From an uncultured Actinomycetes bacterium (GTDB taxonomy: Bacteria; Actinomycetota; Acidimicrobiia; Acidimicrobiales; RAAP-2): 21,656 nucleotides of DNA. Positions 14,836 through 21,656 of this stretch are shown piece by piece; within the stretch, counting starts at the first letter, position 1; each line of letters opens with the position of its first letter. Position numbers and translations under genes: made by a program. The notes below the pieces were generated by a model. That model saw nothing but the letters and a program-made list of their open reading frames with translations, made no database searches and was not told the DNA's origin. Location: assembly GCA_903826715.1 (NCBI GenBank), contig CAIKFN010000065.1, forward strand, positions 1 to 21,656, given 5' to 3'.

Positions 14836-15864
14836 ATGCGAATTGCCATTATTGGAGCCACAGGTCAAGTAGGAACAGTCATGCGAGCGATTCTTCGCGA
14901 GCGTAATTACCCAGTTGATGAGATCCGTTACTTCGGTTCATCACGCTCAGCTGGAACATTCCTCGACTGGAACGGGGAGCAAATTGTTGTTGAAGACGCA
15001 GCAACAGCGGACTTCTCAGGCATTCAGATTGTTCTTGCATCTTCGGGTGCAACTGCATCTCGCGCCATTTCGCCTTTGATGGCAGCAGCTGGAGCAATTG
15101 TTGTTGACAACTCTTCAGCGTGGCGAAGCGACCCCGACGTTCCACTTGTTGTTTCTGAAGTTAACGCACACGCTCTTCACAACATCCCTAAGGGAATTGT
15201 TGCTAACCCGAACTGCACAACCATGGCGGCAATGCCAGTACTTAAGCCGCTGCACTTAGCTGCAGGACTTACATCGCTAACCGTTTCTACATACCAAGCA
15301 GTTAGTGGCGCTGGACGAGACGGTGTTGATGAACTTGCTGGTCAAGTTGAAGCGTCTGTGCAGCGTGACATTCGTGTCTTGACGTTCGATGGCGCAGGAA
15401 TTGAAATGACTCCTGGAGTTAAGTTCCCTAACACCATTGCGCACAACGTGATTCCGATGGCGGGTGACATGGTTGATGATGAGCGACTCGAAACTGTTGA
15501 GGAAAAGAAGCTTCGTGACGAGAGTCGTAAAATCCTTGAAATACCTGGGCTGCTTGTTGCGGCGACCTGCGTACGTGTTCCGGTATTCACCGGTCACTCA
15601 CTGTCGATCACCGCAAGTTTTGATCGACCAATTTCACCTCAAGAGGCAACAGAGATTCTTTCTAATGCACCAGGTGTTGTCCTTCACGAAATGCCGACAC
15701 CACGTCTGGCTGCGGGTAAGGACCCAAGCTTCGTTGGCCGTATCCGTCCAGCAGAAACTGTGAAGAATGGCCTTTCGTTCTTTGTCAGCAATGACAACCT
15801 ACGTAAGGGCGCAGCACTTAATACAGTGCAAATTGCTGAAGAACTCATCAGCATTCTTTCCTAG
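14836..15864 (+). CDS. asd: Aspartate-semialdehyde dehydrogenase
   Basis: Reduces aspartyl phosphate to aspartate semialdehyde with NADPH, the second step of the aspartate family pathway. The 342-aa length is normal. It shows the N-terminal dinucleotide motif GATGQVGTVM, the catalytic cysteine Cys127 in NPNCTTMAAM, STYQAVSGAGRDGVDEL with the conserved Gln, and a C-terminal region with the GHS motif (VPVFTGHSLSI) that supplies the catalytic His. It lies 9 bases after lysC. There is no Shine-Dalgarno sequence but a TAnnnT box overlapping the lysC stop, so it may be both co-transcribed and independently transcribed as a leaderless message. Confidence 0.96.
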   Translation: MRIAIIGATGQVGTVMRAILRERNYPVDEIRYFGSSRSAGTFLDWNGEQIVVEDAATADFSGIQIVLASSGATASRAISPLMAAAGAIVVDNSSAWRSDPDVPLVVSEVNAHALHNIPKGIVANPNCTTMAAMPVLKPLHLAAGLTSLTVSTYQAVSGAGRDGVDELAGQVEASVQRDIRVLTFDGAGIEMTPGVKFPNTIAHNVIPMAGDMVDDERLETVEEKKLRDESRKILEIPGLLVAATCVRVPVFTGHSLSITASFDRPISPQEATEILSNAPGVVLHEMPTPRLAAGKDPSFVGRIRPAETVKNGLSFFVSNDNLRKGAALNTVQIAEELISILS

Positions 15865-15903
15865 GAAAATACCTTTTCTGTTAAAGGTGTTACACCGGCT
15901 ACC

Positions 15904-15909
15904 TATGGT
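15904..15909 (+). promoter_or_regulatory. Putative -10 box of rmuC
   Basis: TATGGT would start transcription near 15916, giving a leader of about 20 bases that contains an AAAGGGG ribosome site at 15923-15929, 6 bases before the ATG at 15936. Confidence 0.4.
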
Positions 15910-15935
15910 GTTCAAATAGAACAAAGGGGTTTGTC

Positions 15936-17162
15936 ATGAACGGAATTATTTTTGGTGTTGCGGGTCTCGCAGTTGGCCTCTTGGTCGCACTACTTCTTAA
16001 GTCTTCATCCAAGAAAGCTTCCACAACAGATGTTCCAACAGGTGTAGCGCTTAGCGCTGCAGACATCGAACGTGTCGTAAAGAATCAGTTTGCTGAAGCA
16101 CTCATTGATCTCACTGAAAGAGCTCGAGAGGACCGCAACGAGTCAATCAATCTCGCCGCAACTCAGGTTGCGAAGTCCGGTGGAGACGAACTGGGAAAAC
16201 GTGCAGAAGAAATTGACAACACCCTAAAGTCGTACCGCGAAGCAATCGATAAACAAGTGAGCGAATTGCAAGGCGAACTAAAGAACTTGCGCGAAATGAA
16301 CATTGAGCGCTTCGGAAGTGTCGATTCTGCAGTTAATGGACTGGCGTTTCAAACACAAGCGCTAAACAAGGTTCTATCGAGCTCGCAAGGTCGCGGTAAC
16401 TGGGGCGAGCGCATGCTCGAAGACATTTTGACCCAGTCTGGCTTCGAGCGCGGAATTAATTACGAGCGTCAAGAGAAACTAGAAGGTGGCGGTAAGCCCG
16501 ACTACAGCTTCTTTCTTCCGCCAGATCGTGTTTTATATCTTGACTCGAAGTTCCCACTCGAGAACTACTTAAAGTACTTCGAAGCAAATGATGAGAACTC
16601 ACAAAAGATGTACAAAGAATCGTTTTTGAAAAACGTTGAGCAACGCGTTAAAGAACTCGAAGATCGTGACTATGTTGAACAGTCAAACAAGAATGCAATT
16701 GACTACGTTTTGCTTTTCATCCCAAACGAGGGGATTCTTGGATTTATTCAAAATGAACGACCAAGTCTTATTGATGACGCAATCAATAAAAAAGTGTTGC
16801 TTTGCTCACCACTTACTTTGTACGCATTCTTAGGTGTGGTTCGTCAAGCAAGCTCAAGCTTCAACATGGCCCAAGAAGCCAACGAAGTACTTCGTCTGTT
16901 GACATCATTTGGCAAAGCGTGGTCGCACTATGTAAATAACTTGAGCGACATATATAAGTCATTTGAAAAGATGCAGAAAAAACTGAAGGCTGTAACTACT
17001 GGCCGAGTATTTGGAACTCTTCGTAAAAGTGTTGAGCAAGTCGAAAGTTTGGCTCAGTCCAAGGGGATTGGTGGAGACACTAAGGCTCTCGATGAGATGG
17101 TTGCTGCATTTGAGAATGTTGAACTAACTGGCGAAGGTGACTACGAACTTGATGACGAATAA
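15936..17162 (+). CDS. rmuC: RmuC family DNA recombination protein
   Basis: RmuC proteins limit DNA inversions and rearrangements in E. coli and carry a nuclease-like fold; their biochemical role is poorly defined. The 408-aa protein has an N-terminal membrane anchor (about residues 3-22), a helical coiled-coil region at about 45-145, and the RmuC domain at about 150-350. The domain shows GRGNWGERMLEDILTQSG, GKPDYSFFLPP and LYLDSKFPLENY, where Asp and Lys of the DSK segment resemble a nuclease core. The acidic C terminus is likely disordered. The start is supported by the AAAGGGG ribosome site. It sits between asd and an unknown membrane protein on the same strand. Confidence 0.93.
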   Translation: MNGIIFGVAGLAVGLLVALLLKSSSKKASTTDVPTGVALSAADIERVVKNQFAEALIDLTERAREDRNESINLAATQVAKSGGDELGKRAEEIDNTLKSYREAIDKQVSELQGELKNLREMNIERFGSVDSAVNGLAFQTQALNKVLSSSQGRGNWGERMLEDILTQSGFERGINYERQEKLEGGGKPDYSFFLPPDRVLYLDSKFPLENYLKYFEANDENSQKMYKESFLKNVEQRVKELEDRDYVEQSNKNAIDYVLLFIPNEGILGFIQNERPSLIDDAINKKVLLCSPLTLYAFLGVVRQASSSFNMAQEANEVLRLLTSFGKAWSHYVNNLSDIYKSFEKMQKKLKAVTTGRVFGTLRKSVEQVESLAQSKGIGGDTKALDEMVAAFENVELTGEGDYELDDE

Positions 17163-17204
17163 TCGGTCGATTCACTGTTGGTTGGTGAGTTCACCTTGAG
17201 TGAG

Positions 17205-17210
17205 TAAGTT
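17205..17210 (+). promoter_or_regulatory. Possible -10 box of the unknown membrane protein gene
   Basis: TAAGTT lies 8 bases before the GTG start at 17219. The spacing is slightly longer than the common 6 bases, so the call is weak. Confidence 0.3.
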
Positions 17211-17218
17211 CTTTACTC

Positions 17219-18208
17219 GTGGCCCGTACCCGTGCTCAACGTCGTGTCCAGTCAATTTTTATTGGTCTGGCAGTTCTCACCACATTGTTGGTGCTGCTTT
17301 TCGCTCATGACATCAATACATCTGCGCACCAGGCAACTAGTCCACGTCGTAGTGAAAATGCTAGTTTCGCGAAGCTTGCGAATTCGTTAATTCTGAAACA
17401 AAACAATTTAGATACGCGCTTGGCGTATCTACTTGAGCATGGATCAAATCTCACCAGACCAGTGTTCGCCGCGCGTCTTGAGCAGTTAGCGCTTGAACTG
17501 GAGCAGTGGCAAACGGATGTTCAGTTATTAAAAAAACCTGTCTTGGCGCATCACATCAATACTGAATTCGCTCTGATCACGGAATCGCGAATCGATGACT
17601 TGTCTTCAATAATCTCCTCGGTCAGTTCAGACTTGCAATTACCTGGGATCACCGTCACATTGCCGGTTGGATCGACACCATCTCTCAGCGAGCTCAGTTC
17701 TACTTGGAACCTGGAACGTCGTGGTCTAGTTAAAGAGCCAGGGCAATTTCACCTTTTTGCGTTTACTAATCACGTTGCTTCGCTGAGCGCTTCAAGCGGT
17801 GCAGCACTTGCTGGTTCGCCTTCACTCAAGGTTACGAGGGGAATTGCGATAGCTGCTGTTTCTGTTAACCCTGCACCATTGCCAGCAGCGCAAGGTCAGT
17901 TATTACTTGCACCTGTAACTCGTATCAATGTTGGAGTTTCAGTTTTGAATGCAAGCTATGTTGATCAACCTGTGACTCTGAAAATCACATATCAGCCGAA
18001 AAACGGACGTGGTAAATATCAGGTTCGAACGATGAACGTCACAATTGGGCCAGACCGTGCGTATGGGTTCATTGCCAAAGGTCTCAATACCTTGCCAGGT
18101 CAACGTGCGACGTTAACCGTTGCAGTTACTGGGGCCCCTGGTGCCGCAGGCATGACAAGAACAAAGTCGTATTTGGTCACATTGTCACCTTCAGGAAATA
18201 ATTCTTAG
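17219..18208 (+). CDS. Unknown single-pass membrane protein with extracytoplasmic beta-rich domain
   Basis: I do not recognise this 329-aa protein. It begins (GTG start) with a short basic segment MARTRAQRR and one hydrophobic helix at about 13-29, consistent with an N-in, C-out anchor or an uncleaved signal. Residues 45-125 look helical, with leucine-rich stretches, possibly a coiled coil. The part at about 150-215 is Ser/Ala-rich. Residues 228-325 look like a beta-sandwich of the CARDB or immunoglobulin type, with alternating hydrophobic strands (INVGVSVLNAS, VTLKITYQ, ATLTVAVTG), and no catalytic motif is evident. A cell-envelope structural or sensing role is possible but unproven. It follows rmuC by 56 bases and precedes citrate synthase by 59 bases. 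Confidence 0.75.
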   Translation: MARTRAQRRVQSIFIGLAVLTTLLVLLFAHDINTSAHQATSPRRSENASFAKLANSLILKQNNLDTRLAYLLEHGSNLTRPVFAARLEQLALELEQWQTDVQLLKKPVLAHHINTEFALITESRIDDLSSIISSVSSDLQLPGITVTLPVGSTPSLSELSSTWNLERRGLVKEPGQFHLFAFTNHVASLSASSGAALAGSPSLKVTRGIAIAAVSVNPAPLPAAQGQLLLAPVTRINVGVSVLNASYVDQPVTLKITYQPKNGRGKYQVRTMNVTIGPDRAYGFIAKGLNTLPGQRATLTVAVTGAPGAAGMTRTKSYLVTLSPSGNNS

Positions 18209-18230
18209 GAATATTGGCCAAAAATCCGTC

Positions 18231-18236
18231 TACAAT
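18231..18236 (+). promoter_or_regulatory. Putative -10 box of citrate synthase
   Basis: TACAAT is close to the consensus TATAAT. Transcription would start near 18243, giving a leader of about 25 bases with a GAGG ribosome site at 18260-18263, 4 bases before the GTG start. Confidence 0.5.
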
Positions 18237-18267
18237 GGACACGCACCCAATCATCAAGTGAGGCATT

Positions 18268-19539
18268 GTGAAGCAGTCGATAACCGTTACCGATAACCGG
18301 ACTGGCGACTCTTTAGAAATACCTATTGAAAATGGTGGCGTGTCTGCGAAAGAGATAGTTAAAGCAGCCCCTGGTGTTTGGGTCTACGACCCAGCCTTTA
18401 TGGCTACTGCTGCAGCAGAGTCTTCGATTACTTACCTTGATGGAGAAGCGGGAATTCTTCGTTACCGTGGCTATCCAATTGAGCAACTTGCGGAGCACTC
18501 AACATACCTAGAGGTTGCGTATCTTCTTAATCATGGCGATCTGCCAAACGCAGAGCAATCAGCTGCTTGGAGTAAAGAAATCACCCACCATACGTACATT
18601 CATGAAAACGTTCGTAAGCGCTTCCTGGAAGGATTCAACTACGACGCTCACCCAATGGGGATGCTTGTTTCTGCTGTCGCTGCGCTTTCTACGTACTACA
18701 AGGATTCAAAAATTCTGGATGAAAAAGAGACTCTGCATCGCCAAGTTGTGCGCCTTATTGCAAAGATGCCAACACTCGCAGCAGCAGCGCACCGTTTCTC
18801 TGTAGGAATGCCATTCGTGTATCCAGATAACAGTCTGGGCTATACCGAAAACTTCCTTTCAATGATGTGGAAGATTGCTGAACCACGTTTTGAACCAGAT
18901 CCAGTACTTGCAAAAGCACTTGATGTTTTATTTATCTTGCACGCAGACCACGAACAAAATGCTGGAACGACAGCAATGCGTGTTGCAGGCTCTGCGCATG
19001 CTGACCCGTACGTTTCAACTGCTGCGGCAACAGCAACGTTGTATGGACCGCGCCACGGTGGAGCTAACGAAGCCGTGCTGAAGATGCTGAATCAAATTGG
19101 CAGCATTGAAAACATTCCTGCGTACATTGAAACCGTGAAGCAAGGTAAGGCCGTGCTCCAAGGGTTTGGTCACCGTGTCTACAAAAACTTTGACCCACGC
19201 GCAACAATCATTAAGAAGACCGCAGACGACGTGTTCAAGGTAACGGGCAAGAATCCATTACTAGACATTGCACTCAAACTCGAAGAAATTGCGCTGAAGG
19301 ATGACTACTTCATTTCACGTCGTCTCTATCCGAATGTTGACTTTTACTCTGGAATCATTTACCAGGCAATGGGTTTCCCTATTGAAATGTTCACGGTATT
19401 GTTTGCAATCCCTCGTACATCAGGTTGGCTTGCTCACTACCAGGAGTTGCTTGACCAGGATGTAAAGATCTCTCGACCACGTCAGCTCTACATTGGTGAA
19501 GAAGTTCGAAATTACATTCCTATGAAGGACCGTAAGTAG
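18268..19539 (+). CDS. gltA: Citrate synthase
   Basis: Condenses acetyl-CoA with oxaloacetate to citrate, the entry to the TCA cycle. At 423 aa it is a hexameric-type bacterial citrate synthase with an N-terminal beta-rich extension. The catalytic triad equivalent to E. coli His264, His305 and Asp362 is visible as His263 (GPRHGGANEAV), His302 (GFGHRVYK) and Asp358 (YPNVDFYSGI). LHADHEQNAG lies at 224-233. The GTG start at 18268 is chosen for its GAGG ribosome site and the family-like N terminus. Unlike most genes here it appears to have a leader and a near-consensus -10. It ends 2 bases before the convergent tesB stop. Confidence 0.97.
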   Translation: MKQSITVTDNRTGDSLEIPIENGGVSAKEIVKAAPGVWVYDPAFMATAAAESSITYLDGEAGILRYRGYPIEQLAEHSTYLEVAYLLNHGDLPNAEQSAAWSKEITHHTYIHENVRKRFLEGFNYDAHPMGMLVSAVAALSTYYKDSKILDEKETLHRQVVRLIAKMPTLAAAAHRFSVGMPFVYPDNSLGYTENFLSMMWKIAEPRFEPDPVLAKALDVLFILHADHEQNAGTTAMRVAGSAHADPYVSTAAATATLYGPRHGGANEAVLKMLNQIGSIENIPAYIETVKQGKAVLQGFGHRVYKNFDPRATIIKKTADDVFKVTGKNPLLDIALKLEEIALKDDYFISRRLYPNVDFYSGIIYQAMGFPIEMFTVLFAIPRTSGWLAHYQELLDQDVKISRPRQLYIGEEVRNYIPMKDRK

Positions 19540-19541
19540 AA

Positions 19542-20402
19542 CTACTTGATGAGTTTTGGTTCAATGACTCTTGTAAGTCCTTCTTGAACCATTGACACAC
19601 ACAACTCTCCTGCTTGATTAAAGAGGAACCCTCGCGCGAGACCTCGCGCACCATGTGCGATTGGTGAGTCTGTGTCGTAAAGAAGCCACTGGTCTGCGCG
19701 CACATCACGGTGAAACCACATGCAGTGATCGAGGCTTGCGCCCATAAATCCACCAGTGTCCCAGCGAATTGAGTGCGGTGCAAGAATTGTGTCGAACAAA
19801 CTCATGTCACTTGCGTAGGTGACTACACATGCGTGCAGCAACGGATCGTCAGGCAAATTCCCATCAGCCTTAATCCAAATCTGCTTCATTGGCTCTTTGC
19901 TTCTGTTCGCGTGCCAGGGCAGTTCGCCAACGAAGCGCTGATCAATTGGGTGCTCTCGCTTAAACCATTCGTCAATCGCACCATTTTCATTCTTTACACG
20001 TTCGAAAAGCGGAAGAATCGATTCTGGAGCTGGTGCATCAGGCATTGGGATCTGGTGTTCAAGGCTCACTTCCTCATTGTGGAAACTTGCCTGCATGTTG
20101 TAGATCGCTTTACCGTGTTGGATCGCAACAACTCGACGAGTGGCAAAACTTTTTCCATCACGGATTCGGTCAACTTCGTAAAGGATGGGAGTTGTTGGAT
20201 CCCCCGAGCGAAGAAAGTACGAGTGTAGTGAGTGAACTTTAATATTTTCTACCGTGCGACCCGCAGCCATAAGGGCCTGTGCTGCAACTTGTCCACCGAA
20301 TGTGCGTTGTCGCTCTTCTTTTGGATGCACGCCGCGAAAGATATTTACCTCAATATCTTCAAGGTCAAGCAGGTTCACAAGAAACTCTAAAGATTCAGAC
20401 AT
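19542..20402 (-). CDS. tesB: Acyl-CoA thioesterase II
   Basis: Hydrolyses acyl-CoA to free acid and CoA; physiological substrates are usually broad, and the enzyme may relieve CoA trapping. The 286-aa length equals E. coli TesB, with a double hotdog fold. By alignment with the E. coli catalytic residues Asp204, Thr228 and Gln278, the equivalents are Asp199 (TYASDMS), Ser223 (GASLDHCMWFHR) and Gln273 (MVQEGL). Ser in place of Thr is a conservative change. A CAGAAT hexamer ends 6 bases upstream of the ATG, a weakened version of the TAnnnT leaderless layout. It diverges from the GtrA-like gene and converges on citrate synthase with 2 bases between. Confidence 0.95.
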   Translation of the reverse strand: MSESLEFLVNLLDLEDIEVNIFRGVHPKEERQRTFGGQVAAQALMAAGRTVENIKVHSLHSYFLRSGDPTTPILYEVDRIRDGKSFATRRVVAIQHGKAIYNMQASFHNEEVSLEHQIPMPDAPAPESILPLFERVKNENGAIDEWFKREHPIDQRFVGELPWHANRSKEPMKQIWIKADGNLPDDPLLHACVVTYASDMSLFDTILAPHSIRWDTGGFMGASLDHCMWFHRDVRADQWLLYDTDSPIAHGARGLARGFLFNQAGELCVSMVQEGLTRVIEPKLIK

Positions 20403-20486
20403 TCTTCTATTCTGACACTTCAGAGCTAGGCCTTAGTTTGCAGCAAGAAATACCGGTACTTAGGGTCGGCTTGAGCCATTGCGAAG

Positions 20487-20492
20487 TAGAGT
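20487..20492 (+). promoter_or_regulatory. Putative -10 box of the GtrA-like gene (leaderless)
   Basis: TAGAGT ends 7 bases before the ATG at 20500, which decides that start over an in-frame TTG at 20479. Confidence 0.5.
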
Positions 20493-20499
20493 CGTCTGC

Positions 20500-21021
20500 A
20501 TGCCTAAGAATTTTCGTGAAGTTCTCGCGTGGTCGAAAACGCACGATGGAAAGAAACTGATTCGATTTGGACTCAGTTCGGTCGTTACTACTTCTGTTTC
20601 ATTCTTGGGAATTGTTATTACGTACGGATTCCACATCATTCATGGGGTGCTCGGCGCCACACTGTTTGGGAACTTGATTGCTGTCATTCCTGGTTACTAC
20701 CTAAGTCGCTCATGGGCCTGGGGCAAAAAAGGTAAAAGTCATATTCGTAAAGAAGTTCTTCCGTATCTCTCAATCTCAGGAATGGGAATTTCATTTTCAA
20801 TGATTGGTGCTTCATTTGTGAAGCATCTTGTCCACACGCATCACTGGCATCACATAGTGAACACGTTCCTCATTGCGGGTGTCAACCTGCTTAGCTTCGG
20901 AGTCTTTTGGGTACTTAAAGTTTTGCTATTTAACAAAATCTTTCACACAAACAAACTTCGTGACATTGATGCTCACCTCAGCGATGAGGAAAAGTTACAA
21001 ATCTCTAGTCGCGAAAGTTAG
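20500..21021 (+). CDS. GtrA-like membrane protein
   Basis: Small integral membrane protein of the GtrA family (PF04138 type), members of which are thought to flip or help transport lipid-linked sugars for cell-surface polysaccharides. The 173-aa protein has about four hydrophobic segments (approximately residues 20-40, 47-66, 85-106 and 118-141). The family motif region PGYYLSRSWAWGKKGK follows the second segment, like the NYxLNRxWTF pattern of GtrA. A His-rich loop (VHTHHWHHIV, about 107-116) separates the last two segments. The C-terminal tail is charged and probably cytoplasmic. No glycosyltransferase partner is adjacent. The 3' end overlaps the convergent yajQ by 17 bases. Confidence 0.85.
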   Translation: MPKNFREVLAWSKTHDGKKLIRFGLSSVVTTSVSFLGIVITYGFHIIHGVLGATLFGNLIAVIPGYYLSRSWAWGKKGKSHIRKEVLPYLSISGMGISFSMIGASFVKHLVHTHHWHHIVNTFLIAGVNLLSFGVFWVLKVLLFNKIFHTNKLRDIDAHLSDEEKLQISSRES

Positions 21022-21493
21022 TGAACTGAAGCGGCACTTCCATGTCCGCTTCCTTGAATTTAGCCATTGCTATTTGTAGATCGTCTCGTTGCTTGCCAGT
21101 AACACGCACTTGGTCACCTTGAATTGAAGAACTCAAATTCTTAATTCCAAATTCTTTCACCATCTTGTTTATCTTCTTACCAATCTCTTGCGAGATGCCT
21201 GCTTTTAGAACAACGCGTTGGCGAGCAGCGCCCTGACTCGCTTCTTCAATTTTTTGAGGGTCAAGTGTCTTGAGTGAGACCTGACGCTTCACAAGCTTTT
21301 CTTCGAGCAACTGATAGAGCGCACGCAGTCGGTCTTCAGTGGAACAAGCGAGCTTGAGTTCCTTTTCGCTGAACTCAATCACTGGGTTCGTGTTCTTGAA
21401 GTCGAAACGTGTCGCGGCTTCACGGTTTGCTTGATCCACTGCATTTCGTACTTCTTGCAGGTCAATTTCAGAGACAATGTCAAAACTAGGCAT
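21005..21493 (-). CDS. yajQ: YajQ family nucleotide-binding protein
   Basis: Small cytoplasmic protein with two RNA-recognition-like folds. Members bind nucleotides, and some from Xanthomonas and Pseudomonas bind cyclic di-GMP and act on transcription; function in Actinobacteria is not established. The 163-aa length matches the family. It begins MPSFDIVSEIDLQEVRNAVD and carries RFDFKNTN, the Lys-Glu-rich middle region, IQGDQVRVTGKQRDDLQ and a C-terminal MEVPLQFTNFRD. The start at 21493 is set by this conserved N terminus and a TACCAT box 6 bases upstream. A longer frame reaching 21625 would run through the tRNA gene and is not credible. It diverges from tRNA-Tyr. Confidence 0.95.
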   Translation of the reverse strand: MPSFDIVSEIDLQEVRNAVDQANREAATRFDFKNTNPVIEFSEKELKLACSTEDRLRALYQLLEEKLVKRQVSLKTLDPQKIEEASQGAARQRVVLKAGISQEIGKKINKMVKEFGIKNLSSSIQGDQVRVTGKQRDDLQIAMAKFKEADMEVPLQFTNFRD

Positions 21494-21499
21494 GGCTAA

Positions 21500-21505
21500 A
21501 TGGTA
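21500..21505 (-). promoter_or_regulatory. Putative -10 box of yajQ (leaderless)
   Basis: The minus strand reads TACCAT, ending 6 bases before the ATG at 21493. Confidence 0.5.
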
Positions 21506-21545
21506 GATGGTGAAAGCCGGTTGGAAGTGAGGGCGCAATGCGAAG

Positions 21546-21551
21546 TAGGAT
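21546..21551 (+). promoter_or_regulatory. Putative -10 box of tRNA-Tyr
   Basis: TAGGAT ends 7 bases before the mature tRNA 5' end, implying little or no 5' leader on the precursor. TTGGAA at 21521-21526 is a possible -35 with a long 19-base spacer. Confidence 0.45.
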
Positions 21552-21558
21552 TCTCGAC

Positions 21559-21643
21559 GGGTCAGTGCCCGAGTGGCCAATGGGATCTGGCTGTAAACCA
21601 GACGGCTTTGCCTACGGGGGTTCAAATCCCTCCTGGCCCACCA
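21559..21643 (+). tRNA. tRNA-Tyr (GTA anticodon)
   Basis: All arms can be folded. The acceptor GGGTCAG 21559-21565 pairs with CTGGCCC 21633-21639 (one G-T pair), followed by A73 and an encoded CCA at 21641-21643. The anticodon stem TCTGG/CCAGA encloses loop CTGTAAA with anticodon GTA. A long variable arm marks a class II tRNA, as expected for bacterial tRNA-Tyr. The T stem GGGGG/CCCTC encloses TTCAAAT. The gene is divergent from yajQ and ends 13 bases before the window edge, so further genes of a tRNA cluster may follow outside. Confidence 0.96.
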
Positions 21644-21656
21644 AGGGCTAATTCAA

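Noticed and set aside
15857..15868. Palindrome TTTCCTAGGAAA across the asd stop as a terminator
   Set aside because: Too short and loopless, and the downstream T-run (CTTTT) is separated and weak.
17185..17196. Hairpin-like GGTGAGTTCACC after rmuC
   Set aside because: The stem is 5 pairs with a 2-base loop and no T-run, so it is unlikely to terminate transcription.
19534..19547. Inverted repeat AAGTAG-AA-CTACTT between gltA and tesB as a bidirectional terminator
   Set aside because: The arms are simply the two Lys-stop codon pairs (AAG TAG) of the convergent genes. The 2-base loop is too tight and the stem is only 6 pairs.
21494..21625. 44-residue N-terminal extension of YajQ
   Set aside because: It reads antisense through the tRNA-Tyr gene and lacks similarity to the family; ATG 21493 gives the standard 163 residues.

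Overview
The window looks like chromosomal DNA from a streamlined actinobacterium, most plausibly the class Acidimicrobiia (freshwater or marine plankton type). This is inferred from gene content: an actinobacterial-type crotonyl-CoA carboxylase/reductase with ethylmalonyl-CoA mutase, an aspartokinase with an in-frame internal start as in Corynebacterium, a membrane-anchored FKBP with a Thr-rich linker, and pervasive leaderless genes. Base composition is moderate, unlike high-GC Streptomyces. There are no transposases, phage genes or CRISPR arrays, and no gene-free stretch of 300 bases. The longest gap between coding regions is about 130 bases (7547-7678).

Layout. 1-2399: SRP RNA, dnaX and recR, with recR overlapping dnaX by 4 bases and no ybaB between them. 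2396-3861: divergent uppP (lipid carrier recycling) and a SixA-like histidine phosphatase, whose start codons are only 32 bases apart. 3858-12250: a carbon-metabolism island with acetyl-CoA acetyltransferase, a LysE exporter, ccrA, epimerase, acyl-CoA carboxylase beta subunit, a previously uncalled 59-residue small protein (epsilon-subunit candidate), ethylmalonyl-CoA mutase and 3-hydroxybutyryl-CoA dehydrogenase. 12301-13553: a cyclophilin and a membrane-anchored FKBP in one operon. 13609-15864: lysC (with nested beta subunit) and asd, the first two steps of the aspartate family pathway. 15936-19539: rmuC, an unknown single-pass membrane protein, and citrate synthase. 19542-21656: tesB, a GtrA-like membrane protein, yajQ and tRNA-Tyr.

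How the genes work together. The island encodes most of the front half of the ethylmalonyl-CoA route: two acetyl-CoA are condensed, reduced, reductively carboxylated to ethylmalonyl-CoA, epimerised and rearranged to methylsuccinyl-CoA. It also holds one subunit of the carboxylase that handles propionyl-CoA at the end of the route. Crotonase, methylsuccinyl-CoA dehydrogenase, mesaconyl-CoA hydratase, methylmalyl-CoA lyase and the biotin-carrying alpha subunit are not in the window.

The clearest regulatory signal is a repeated promoter layout. A TAnnnT -10 hexamer ends exactly 6 bases before the start codon of nine genes, and 7-8 bases before three more. This puts transcription start at the start codon, so most genes here appear to be leaderless. 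Thiolase, rmuC and citrate synthase instead have Shine-Dalgarno sites and short leaders. Convergent neighbours overlap or nearly touch, leaving no room for conventional terminators.
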